This document shows positions 54,941-64,000 of a stretch of DNA of 64,000 bases, piece by piece. The notes under the pieces are model-generated. The model searched no databases. It was given only the letters and a program-made list of their open reading frames with translations, and was not told where the DNA came from. The translations under genes and the position numbers were made by a program. Source of the stretch: Hydractinia symbiolongicarpus (taxonomy: Eukaryota > Cnidaria > Hydrozoa > Anthoathecata > Hydractiniidae); the NCBI RefSeq assembly GCF_029227915.1, contig NC_079885.1:11397001-11461000 (forward strand), read 5' to 3'. Numbering within the stretch: position 1 is the first letter of the stretch; the number at the start of each line of letters is the position of its first letter.

Positions 54941-55485
54941 TGGCTGGTTCACAATTTTTACGCTCAGCTGAAAGACAATACGCACCAGTAGAAGGTGAGG
55001 CAATGGCCATTGCTTGGTCCCTTGAGAAGACCAGGTACTTCACGCAAGGATGCGATCGATTAATCATTGTTACAGATCATAAGCCTCTTCTCAAACTATT
55101 TGGCGACAGAACCCTCAATGAGATCGCAAATCCACTACTATTCCGTCTTAAACAGAGGACCCTGTTATGGCACTTCTCGGTCATCCATGCTCCAGGCAAG
55201 AGTAACTTTTTTCGGACGCAACCTCCCGGAAACCTGCGCGACATTATGATGATGACAATTTACCGAGTGATGCATTGACTTTGGACAGCATTTATTGCCA
55301 CATCAAAGATACCATGGAAGCTGAACTGCCTTATATCTCTGCTAATAACCTAAACGACTTTAGATCTCTAACGTGGGACATTGTTAAACATGCAATGCAC
55401 CACGGCCGTGATTATCAAAACCTGACCAATCACACCCAGATAGTATTCCCCCATCACAAGCCACTATGCCTGCAAACATATCACA
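54940..55485 (+). pseudogene. gypsy-2 RNase H, up to the nested insertion
   Basis: Contains the ERQYAPVEGEAMAIAW box, then KTRYFTQGCDRLIIVTDHKP and LFRLKQRTLLWHFSVIHAPG, typical of Ty3/gypsy RNase H, followed by the linker toward the integrase. Coding is interrupted at 55490 by the hAT-like element and resumes at 60261. Confidence 0.78.
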
Positions 55486-55996
55486 GTTCTCAGGCGCGGA
55501 TCCAGGGTTAGTCAGATAAGTCGCGTGACTAAGTGTAAATTTGACGAAAAATGTTAGCCAAGCGAATGATGTCGACGATCCAGGTGTTGCGACGGAGCGC
55601 GTTAAAAAATCAGATTGTAATTTATTTACGGCGAAAAGCCATGGTTCACAGCCCTCTCCATTTCGCCTATGCCGATGTTGACGTCAAAGTTGTGACGTCG
55701 CTACCATATAGACTGAGAGGGTTGCAAATTATAGCTTACAGTTTTTGACTGATTCATTTTGACTAATCAGTCACTCAGTCAGTCAAAAATCAAATAGCTA
55801 TGGCCCGCAACCCTCCCCATCTCACCTAAGGGGCATGTGATGTCAAAATCGTGACGTAATTTTCACACTCTATGCGTAGTCCAACAATATGTGAGCCGCA
55901 GCCAGCGTAGAAAATTTAGGTTCCGTACTGCGTGGTTACTTATAATCTGTTAGGCTATAGTTTTAACTCTCGTCCGTCAGGATTAGTCAAAGACTC

Positions 55997-56259
55997 ATGC
56001 CTTTTGGCTTGGATTCCTTCCGTACTATCATGGCTGCTGCAGACATGTTGATGCGGGTGCTTACTGATTTAAAGTGTGATAATGTTGAATCTGTTCGTAA
56101 AATGCAAAAAGAACTTTCAGAAAGTGTTTATTCTCGGACATTTTTGTTATCCGGGGATATTTATCCCTTGGTTGGTAAAAGTTTTCATCGGAATTCAGAT
56201 GCAGATATATACATTCCATCTGAGGCGAGGTGTGAAGATAACGGAATTATTGATTTAAG
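55997..56259 (+). other. exon-like open segment inside the hAT-like element
   Basis: ATG 55997 opens 87 codons (MPFGLDSFRTIMAAADMLM ... FLLSGDIYPLVGKSFHRNSD ... CEDNGIIDL) that end at a good splice donor AG|GTGAGA at 56260. Composition looks like genuine protein. No family recognised. It may be a captured host exon or a relic of the transposon's own gene. Confidence 0.4.
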
Positions 56260-56360
56260 GTGAGAAGTATGTTTTTTACTCTATAACACACCTTGCATTT
56301 ATTTAAAGGATTTCAGTATATTCGCTACAAAAAGCTAGTTGAGGGAGTGCTTTTTACAAC

Positions 56361-59300
56361 AAGATAAGATAAGATAAGATAAGATAATTTTATTAATCAA
56401 AAATAGCTGTACAGTTCAAATAATTAAATAAATTTTAATATGAAGAGAAAAAACAAACAAACTATTTTTGAAGGGAGACCTTACCTAATAGCAGAAGCTA
56501 AGACGAGGATAAGGCCACCCTTGGACGAGTACAATAGACGGCACAGGACACACAAGACGGCACGAACATATATAATCACCAGATAAATGAACCGTGTGAG
56601 AACAAAGGGAAATTTTGTTACAAATTAATAAGAGGCAATAAAATACTTCTTTAGATCACTTTTTAGACCAAAGTAATCTATGGAAACAAATTTTTTAGTC
56701 ATTGATGTCTGTATCTTATTCCAGGATTTAATGGTGTTAAATCTAATAGAATTTTTACCAAAACAAACGGTATTGACAGTAGGAAGATTGATCAAGCCAG
56801 CCTTTTCTGCACGAGTGCTCTGGGCATGGTTGAAGTCAACCGCAAAAGTATTCTGGATAGTAGCAGGCATTTTATCATGAAAGAGCTTATGCAAAAACAG
56901 AATGTTCTGACACTGGACAATATCATTGAATTTGAGGATTTCCAGGTTGCCATAGATGATACTAGATGATGCTCTTCGAGATTCAAAAGTCATTTGTCTG
57001 ATAGCAAAATTTTGTAAAACAGCAATACGATTAACATCAAGACTATTTGGTTGACCCCAAATTTGATTACAATATTGCAGGTGGGAATGAAAAATGGCAT
57101 AGTAGACTAGGATAAGGACATTTTGAGGCACAAAATGACGAAGTTTAGCTAAAGCTCCATTAGCCCTCTTGAGCTTGGCAACAGTATTATTGATCTGAGT
57201 CTTCCAGCTTAAATCAGAATCTAATAGAACACCAAGATATTTAATAGAATCACTAGGCATAAGCCCTTGATGAGAAGCCTAAAATCATAATTAAGAGGTT
57301 TATGTGCATGTTTAAATATAATGTATTCTGTCTTGCTAGCATTAAGAGAAATCTTATTAGCATTCAGCCAATGGCAGAGAAGCTTGAGGTCTAAATTCAT
57401 TTGTTTGGCCAGTTGTTTCAAAGAGTCACTGAAATGCAGGAGGTTTGTATCATCAGCAAAGTGGTGTACCATAGAATAGTTAATTGCACAATTCAAGTCG
57501 TTTTTATAAATTAAAAATAAAAGTGGTCCTAAAACAGAGCCTTGAGGGACACCATGTCTGGCAAGATTATTTGCTGATCTAGCTCCATTTAAAGACACAA
57601 ATTGTTGACGACCTATTAAGTAGGACCTAAATAAAGAGAGAGCATTACCTCGAATTCCATAATGATGAAGCTTTGTAAGCAGAATTTCATGGTCAACAGT
57701 ATCAAAAGCCTTCTGGAGATCAATAAACACTCCACATGCATAATTTCCTTTATCAAGAGCATCCATAATTTTTTGAGAGATATTCATTAGTGATTGACAG
57801 GTTGAGTAATTTTTTCTGAAACCAAATTGTTGCTTATACAGGACATTGTTAGCTTCAAGAAACCCATACACCCGTTTATATATAAGTTTTTCAAATATCT
57901 TATCAATGTTTGAAAGTAAGGATATAGGTCGATAATTTGTAAGTTCCAATTTGGATCCTTTTTTATGAATAGGGATAACCCTGGCAGTTTTTAAATTAGA
58001 AGGAAAAATGCCTGAAGTAAAAGACAAATTTATAAGTTTAGAGAGTGGAAGGGATAATTCAGTTTTAACAGTAGAAAAAATTTGGGCAGGAATGCTAAAT
58101 GGCCCAGAAGATTTACCAAGGTCCAAGGAAGAAATACAATGGAGAACTTCAATATCATCAGTTGGTGAAAGAAACATTGAATTAGGAACAGAATATTTTA
58201 AGAAGGAAGAGAAATGTTTTGATGTGAATGGGATGCCCATTCTTATATTGTCAGCAATTGATGAAAAATAATTATTAAAAGAGCTAGCAATTGTCACTGG
58301 ATCAGTGACAAGCAAGTTATCAATGTTCATACGGGTTGGAGAAGCAGAAGCAGAAGAACGAACAGAAATTATATTTTTAACACCTTTCCAAATGTTGCCA
58401 ATATTTTTTTGGTTATCACTAAAATATTTATTGAAAAAATTACTCTTGCTCAATCTACACAGAGTTACAATTTTATTGCGGTACTTTTTGAAACGCTCTA
58501 ACAAGAGAGACTTAAAATATGGATCTTTCTCTCTTAAAAAACGTTTATGAAGAAGGTCTCTTTTAGTAATAGGGGTAAGGATACCATTAGTAATCCAAGG
58601 ATTGGATTTTTTTCTACTTTTTTTATTACAAGTCGTTTTTAATGGAGCGTATTTATCCAAAAGACTGTTGAAACTGTTGTAAAAATTATTAAACGATACA
58701 TTGGGATCATCTGTGCTTAGTTGAAGTATAGCATCCCAATCCGTATATTGTAGTTCAGTGCGAAAGGCATCATGACTGAATTTTTTCCAGTTACGAGCAT
58801 AAATATCATTAGATACATGAGCCGGATTGACAGCAGACAAATCTCTTAACACCAAGAACTGGGGGAAATGATCAGATATTGAATTAATAATATTACCAGA
58901 CAAAGTATCCCACTTGGCAGAGTTAAAAGAAATATTATCTATAATTGTGCTGGTAGATTCAGTGACTCTTGTGGGCAAAATTATATGAGGCATTAAATTA
59001 AACTGGGAGGTAATATTAATATAATCAGAAACTTCTTTAACCGATTCGGACATTAGAAGGTCAATATTAAAATCACCAAGGAGAAAGATTGGCTTATTTT
59101 CAGAAGACGCTTTCTCAAGAAGGGGCATTAAAAATTGGTTGTTGAACTCATCAACAGACATTGAGGGGTGTCTATAAATGCATCCTACAATCATGTTTTT
59201 ATCTTTAGCCTGTATAATTTCAATGAATTTAGATTCAAGTTCACTGCTTTTGTATGCAAGTGTATCAAGATCAAGACGTTCAATAAATTGCAAGTGATTA

Positions 59301-59470
59301 GAAACATACAACAGAGCACCACCTTTTTCACCTTCAGTAGGCGTGTGTGTGAAGGAGTAACCAGGTAGATCACAAAAGAAGCAATCAACAACTGTACCCC
59401 CAAGACATGGTCTCCTTTTCTATCAATACTTGCCTTGTCAACAGTAATAAAGAGAAAAATTAATACGTTT
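56361..59470 (-). mobile_element. CR1/L2-like non-LTR retrotransposon with pentanucleotide tail
   Basis: The minus-strand 3' end is a tandem (ATCTT)n tail (AAGAT repeats at 56361-56385 on plus) with no poly-A, as in CR1/L2-type LINEs. The coding part runs from about 59418 to 56625. The 5' end is truncated within the endonuclease near 59420-59470; the precise junction is unclear. It lies inside the hAT-like element, so it is the youngest layer of the nest or was carried in with it. Confidence 0.85.
56625..59418 (-). pseudogene. LINE endonuclease-reverse transcriptase, one frameshift
   Basis: Open from about 59418, upstream of any ATG: CDLPGYSFTHTPTEGEKGGA, then LLGDFNIDLL and SDHFPQFLVL (endonuclease). 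The reverse transcriptase motifs are NYRPISLLSNIDKIFEKL, VFIDLQKAFDTVDHEILL (Asp), HGVPQGSVLGPLLFLIY and HFADDTNLL (DD). Near 57240 the frame shifts. The remainder, SIKYLGVLLDSDLSWKTQIN and HSHLQYCNQIWG, continues to 56625. Catalytic residues are intact. It is more complete than the LINE in the Polinton and of a different subfamily. Confidence 0.87.
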
Positions 59471-59479
59471 TACCCACAG

Positions 59480-59790
59480 TTCGCTTGTTACGGTTTCGAA
59501 CTCTCTTTACACAGTGTATATTGCCACGCCCATCTATTTTACCTGATGAAGATCAGTTAAAAACTTTATTTTGTTATGAAGTTATCGTTAAGTCTGGTGT
59601 ACACTTCAAGCCAAATCATTACGTTCCCCTTGTTCTAGGTTGCAACTTTCTTAAGCGAAAGTTGCATTTTCCTATTTCAGCATGCAAAAAGCAGAAAACT
59701 GCCCTTCGTAATTCTTCTTTTAAAGTTCAAACAAAACTTGAGTTTAGCCCTTTGAATAAACAAATATATCTGAACAAATACATGGGTTAA
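59480..59790 (+). other. second exon-like open segment inside the hAT-like element
   Basis: After an acceptor-like TTTTACCCACAG the frame is open for about 100 codons (LLRFRTLFTQC ... YEVIVKSGVHFKPNHYVPLV ... YLNKYMG, stop at 59788). Phase does not match a direct join to 55997-56259 (2 + 2 bases), so they are not adjacent exons as they stand. No family recognised. Confidence 0.3.
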
Positions 59791-60260
59791 GGTGTGTATG
59801 TATCATGTCACATGTATGTACATTTCATCTTTATTATTCTGATCTTTCCATATTCTTATTGTTTTTGTTATGATTGTGTTTCGTTTTGCTGTCCATGGCC
59901 GGTGTGATCATTTGATTCACCTAGTCATGCTGATGAAGCCTGATATTGGCAGAAACAGCAAGAGTTTATAAATATTGAAATATATTCACAATTGTCTCAC
60001 TTTATTGTAGTTAATCCCTGTTAATTTTAGTGCTTTTATCTATCTTAAATAAGACGTGTAGGACGGAGAGTTTATTCTTATAAAAAATGTTCTTAGGAGA
60101 TTTTCTTATAGCTTAGCGCGTTTCTTTTTGTCTATTTTATTAATAACTAGATAAATCGGAAGACAATTTTCGGCGATTTTTGTACCCGCTTACAGCACCC
60201 CCCCCCCCCCCCCCAGGACCCCCAGCTGCTAAATTCAAGACTGGATCCGCCCCTGGTTCT

Positions 60261-61320
60261 GGAAACAACGAGAACAACTACATATTGTCGATGAAGTAAC
60301 AATGATGAGCAATAGCGTTGTCGTCCCAAAAATCACTCCGAGCTGAAGTCCTGCAATCCCTCCATGCTACACACCAGGGTGTAACCGCAATGCAGGACCA
60401 TGCCAGGTGTTCTGTTTACTAGTCTGGTATCACGAAGGATATCGAGTTAACACGTGATGGATGCTTTCAGTGCAATAGATGCGCACCATCTCACGGAAAG
60501 CTACCACCTGTCGAACCGCATATCCCAACGACTCCATTCGAATCTATAGCATGCGACTATTTTTTTACAAGGCACCTTACTACCTCATATCTGCTGATAG
60601 GTTATCAGGTTGGACAGAACAAACTCAAATTCAGCCTGGTAGTGATAGTGCTGGCGCTCAAGGACTCTGCTCAGCTCTTCGCAGACTGTGCATGACATTT
60701 GGTGTGCCAGTTGAAGTGGTGAGTGATAGTGGTCCAGTATTTACAGCTGCATGAACCAAAGCATTCTTCAAGAAGTGGGGCATCAGGCACCGTTTTTCTT
60801 CCAGCTACCTGCCATCCTCCAATGGAAGGGCCGAACTTGCTGTCAAGTCGATTAAGAGATTGTTGATGGATAATAATGATTCACAAGGACGCCTCGATAC
60901 TGACCGAATGGTTCGTGCATTACTACTCAAACGTAATACTCCTGATCCAGGTTGCAATCTATCCCCATCTGAGGTATTTTTCGGTCATAAACTCCGAGAT
61001 ACCCTCCCTTTCATCAGAAAGGGTATTAAGCTGTTCGATAACGACCAAGTCTTTCCTTGTTGGAAGGAAGCATGGGAACTGAAAGAAGAATCATTAAAGA
61101 CTCGCTATGCCAAGACGCTTGAAAAACTTAACGAACATTCTCGACCACTCCCTCAACTCGAAGTGGCTGATCAAGTACTGATCCAGAACCAATCTGGTCA
61201 GTATCTTACGCGATGGGATGGAAGTGGTGTTGTCGTTGAAGTGCGTGATTAAGATCAATACTACGTCAAAGTTGCTGACACTGGGCGTATCACATTTTGC
61301 AAGCCAGATTTTTCCAAAAA
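60261..61320 (+). pseudogene. gypsy-2 integrase
   Basis: Continues RNase H/integrase coding directly after the nested element. The zinc-binding region (LHATHQGVTAMQDHA ... CFQCN) lies in broken frames, followed by the core: IACDYF, VVSDSGPVFTA (second Asp, then a TGA) and SNGRAELAVKSIKR (Glu). All three acidic residues are present. The C-terminal part has LIQNQSGQYLTRWDGSGVVV, like the GPY/F module. At least three stops or shifts occur (about 60440, 60752, 61250). Confidence 0.8.
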
Positions 61321-61451
61321 TACCAGCCTCATCTGCTTCACGGAACAGTAAAAGATGTAACATACCAACTTCTGACGCATGCAGCCGACATTCTACCTCC
61401 AATGTGCACAATTAACACCAAACCCCTGGCGCAGTCAACCAATGTTAACCT

Positions 61452-61739
61452 ATGACGTGCGGAGCCAAAGGTCAACCTCCAACTCGTGAAGCCCCAATAA
61501 AATCCCCGACGCGTGCAGCAAATGTTCACCCTTCAACAAATGTAGCCGACAACCAACCTCCTTTGCGTGCTGCAGATATCCGTCAACCTCCTACCGAGGA
61601 ACAATCTCATCAGGCGAGGAGATCGACTCGAGCACATACAGTTAAGAAGTTTTATGAACCTGAAACCGGAAATACGTTTCCCCAAATGAACGATAAACAC
61701 TCTTCCGGACCGACATCGATTAACAGACTATTAATCTGA
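61452..61739 (+). pseudogene. gypsy-2 C-terminal tail of Pol
   Basis: Pro/Ala/Arg-rich frame with degenerate internal repeats (PPTREAP, PPLRAAD, QPPTEEQS) and RRSTRAHTVKKFYEPETGN near the end. It stops at 61739 just before the polypurine tract and 3' LTR. Low-complexity tails like this are seen at the Pol end of such elements. Confidence 0.55.
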
Positions 61740-61747
61740 GGGGGAGA

Positions 61748-61868
61748 TGTAGAATATGGACTATTTACGTTACTATTTGTTATTATCATTGTTACTGTTT
61801 CCTTTTGTTTTTTTAGAAAACAACATTCTTTACTAAGAAAATATGTATAAAGAAAAACACTTCGTTTA
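61748..61868 (+). repeat. 3' LTR (121 bp)
   Basis: Same length as the 5' LTR, preceded by the polypurine tract GAGGGGGAGA and followed by the TAGCC target duplication. Confidence 0.88.
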
Positions 61869-61873
61869 TAGCC

Positions 61874-64000
61874 TTCATTTTCTACTTCTAACTTCTCTTT
61901 ACTTCCAACTCCACTTCTCACTTCCAACTTAAGGGGGCACTCCAGTGAAAAAACTTTTTTTGAAAAAAAAATTTATTTTGATAAGACAATACATAAATAT
62001 GTCAGAATAAACCTTTTACAATCGTTAAAAATCTTTATTTATACCTTAATTGGGTCTGTAAACATCTTCAATTTTAAATAAATTTGCAAGGTCGCGTAAA
62101 GTCGAGAGGACTAGGTTCAAATAAATCAGCATACGTCACATCGTGCAGAAAGTCCGTGAGCTCAGCAGCACACCTTCTAAAAGTTTGTTTACTTACTGTT
62201 TACATTGTTCGTTGATAAGACGTCATGTAATAATGACGAAGATTATAACTTAGGAAACATAGAATCGGATAATTTTCTTCATGAAAAAGACTTACAGCCA
62301 CACGACTTCGAACCTCTTGTGTCTCACAAGGGAGAAATTAATGGGGCTACGAACCGGTTAAAATGCCCACATTCGGTTTATTCTGCGCACATATTAAAAC
62401 TCCGGCAAACGCGTTTTGCGCAATGAACAGGCCAGCGCACTTTGCTCGCTGGTTCAGTATTTTTTTCTGGAAAGTATATTACCAAGAAATATTTCAGCAA
62501 GACTCATTCTGGATGAAAACATAACCAAGGCTGGAGAAGATGAAAATTCTAGATATATCTATATGTTCGAGTCTGTAAATTACATACATCCCGGAAATCA
62601 GCTCGACTTTCGTGTAAGTCACTCAAGACGAAAACCAACAGCCGTCCCGTAGCCCCTGTAATAATAATGCAAAGTGACTAGCTTCCTTTTACTGACTCAA
62701 AGCAACGTTCTAAGCAAAATATTTTCTATTTAAAGAAATAAAAAATATATTTAATGGCTTTTTTTAACATTCGTTTCGTCAAAAAACTTTATCATTTGCT
62801 TCAGTAAAAAAGCTTTTCCTACTTTACAAGCCAATTTATTTTTATTTCACAGTTCAGCAATATTTTTCCTCAGCACGCGCTTTTTTTTTTCGCACAAATG
62901 CAAACAAATTTTATGTAACGTTGGAATTTTCTCGGTATCCCTTTGATATGTGTGATCGCAAGATCGAATAATGTTTGGGTCATGAAAAGTTAGTAAAACG
63001 GGGGTATTAATATTGTATAAATAAAATTCATTCTTATGATTATGGTAGGTCATAAATGCGTTGCAGAAGCTACTGATTTATAAATGGTTGTTTTGACAAA
63101 GCTTTTTTAGAAACTGCATTATCAGCATTACATGGAGCCTTAAACAGTAACAAAGATTGAAGAAAATGGGTACATTTACCATCAAAAAGATTTGCCATCA
63201 AAAAGCTTCTTTTTTGAAAAACAAAGAATAGAAACTTGAGCGCTACGAAAGATACATGTGTAACTAGAAAACATTTTTGTCGGTGATTGTATTGGAAATT
63301 GGTATAATGTTCTTTTATTTAATATAAAAATGTACAAATGTTATTTGGTTGTGTTCTGTGGATATAAGTACAAATAATGAAATGAGAAGAAATGAGAAAC
63401 TTTGATTGCGTTCACTAGCTGAAATAGCATTTTTACAAAGTGGCAATATTTTAATATGGAAGTTTATTTCCTGGAGATCTCTTTTAAAAGAACTATCTGT
63501 GAAGTGCGCCAACCAAATATAAAAACTTTGATCGCTTGGTAGATCACCTGTACGACGTATTTTGTTTAGCCATTTTTGAGTTCTTTCTTCTGTGAAAACT
63601 TACTTCTTTACACTTCTCTGATCGATTGGTACATCGAAACGCAGAGCAACTAACCATTTTTTAAAGATTTAAACGTAAATTACATACAAAAAGAGATTTA
63701 ATGTAAGCTATAGGTCTCAACATGAACGTTCTCTGCGCTCGCCTAAACTTTCTGCACGATGTGATGTCATTATTTATAATCGGGTCCAGTCCTAAATGAA
63801 ATCACGCCTCTCTGTTAGCCACACAGGATATGACGTCAGTTATTTTCACCCGTTTCCAAGTTATTTAGCCTTAAATTTAAAAGTGCAATGCAATGGCTTT
63901 ACTAATCTTAATATACCTTCCTTTAACGTCATATTGCTTTAACGTCAAAGTTTTCTAATTTACAGAACAAATTTAAAGGCGATGTTTTATAGACTTTATC
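61874..64000. other. terminal non-coding stretch
   Basis: No convincing gene. A frame at 62205-62426 has an acidic stretch (NNDEDYNLGNIESDNFLHEK, then FEPLVS) that could be an exon, but it lacks clear splice sites or a known domain. The segment 63829-64000 belongs to the dispersed repeat also found at 46050-46225. Confidence 0.4.
63829..64000 (+). repeat. dispersed repeat, second copy (runs off the window)
   Basis: Matches 46050-46225 in the same orientation: ATGACGTCAGTTATTTTC, CGTTTCCAAGTTATTTAG, AAAAGTGCAATGCAATGGCTT, AACGTCAAAGTTTTC. Confidence 0.8.

Larger units (their letters stand above)
55491..60255. mobile_element. hAT-like DNA transposon (4765 bp, non-autonomous) nested in gypsy-2
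   Basis: Ends are CAGGCGCGGATCCAG at 55491 and the complement of CAGGGGCGGATCCAG at 60255, 14 of 15 matching. GTTCT flanks both sides (55486-55490, 60256-60260). Removing the element and one GTTCT restores the gypsy reading frame (SQFWKQREQL across the site). CAGGGGCGG-type ends are typical of hAT elements. A 5-bp duplication is unusual, since most hATs make 8, but 5-bp groups are known. No transposase is seen inside. Cargo is an exon-like segment, a LINE and a second exon-like segment, plus a C14 tract near 60197. Confidence 0.82.
52224..61868 (+). mobile_element. Ty3/gypsy LTR retrotransposon with 121-bp LTRs (contains nested hAT-like element)
   Basis: Two 121-bp direct repeats (52224-52344, 61748-61868) start TGTAGAATATGGAC and end GTTTA. 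TAGCC flanks both sides (52219-52223, 61869-61873) as a 5-bp target duplication. A primer-binding-like TGG at 52347 follows the left LTR, and a polypurine tract GAGGGGGAGA directly precedes the right LTR. Internal order is Gag, protease, RT, RNase H, integrase, so it is Ty3/gypsy. The LTRs differ at about 10 of 121 positions by my count, so the insertion is not recent. Multiple frameshifts plus the nested 4765-bp element inactivate it. Confidence 0.92.

Noticed and set aside
60195-60215. C14 tract as a possible biological signal
   Set aside because: A homopolymer near the hAT-like end, more likely slippage or sequencing uncertainty.

Overview
The window looks like AT-rich animal DNA, most plausibly cnidarian and perhaps hydrozoan. 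Three things point there: a Polinton/Maverick of the kind common in cnidarians, non-LTR and tyrosine-recombinase retroelements, and spliced host genes with GT/AG introns. The species call rests on recalled family resemblance and is weak. There are no bacterial operons. Most of the sequence is mobile or duplicated DNA, and many long open frames are produced by tandem repeats.

Layout. (1) 1 to about 13547: right part of a decayed Polinton. It holds a split integrase with a LINE inserted in it, a BRO-N protein, a packaging ATPase, small membrane and hypothetical proteins, an HNH protein and a protein-primed DNA polymerase; its left end lies outside the window. (2) About 13554-23708 and 25622-36085: two direct copies of a segment of about 10 kb. 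Each copy carries a three-finger Ly6/uPAR-type gene on the plus strand (two short exons that are easy to miss), a SANT-like gene remnant antisense inside its intron, a 15-bp minisatellite and a TPMT-like methyltransferase on the minus strand. Copy B keeps an intact Ly6 gene while copy A has lost parts of it. The methyltransferase is damaged differently in each copy. (3) 36091-43345: a decayed DIRS/Ngaro-type tyrosine-recombinase retroelement between 130-bp direct repeats, followed by a second tandem duplication (about 2.2 and 2.6 kb) with tRNA-like sequences, a GGCAAGG-rich minisatellite and about 320 bp of pure (AT)n. (4) 43346-47493: mostly non-coding, with an RNase H scrap. (5) 47494-51600: a dead Ty3/gypsy fragment split by an ISL2EU-like DNA transposon with a 2-bp target duplication. 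(6) 52224-61868: a second Ty3/gypsy element with 121-bp LTRs and a 5-bp target duplication. It is split by a 4.8-kb hAT-like element that itself contains a LINE and exon-like host sequence. (7) 61874-64000: no convincing gene.

How it fits together. The transposons give a readable order of events: Ty3/gypsy first, DNA transposons into the gypsy copies, and a LINE within the hAT-like element. Both DNA transposons can be removed on paper to restore the interrupted gypsy reading frame, which confirms their ends. The host content is the duplicated Ly6 plus methyltransferase locus. It is the most biologically interesting part: a cell-surface three-finger protein gene undergoing birth and decay next to a Polinton that ends within a few bases of the start of copy-A homology.
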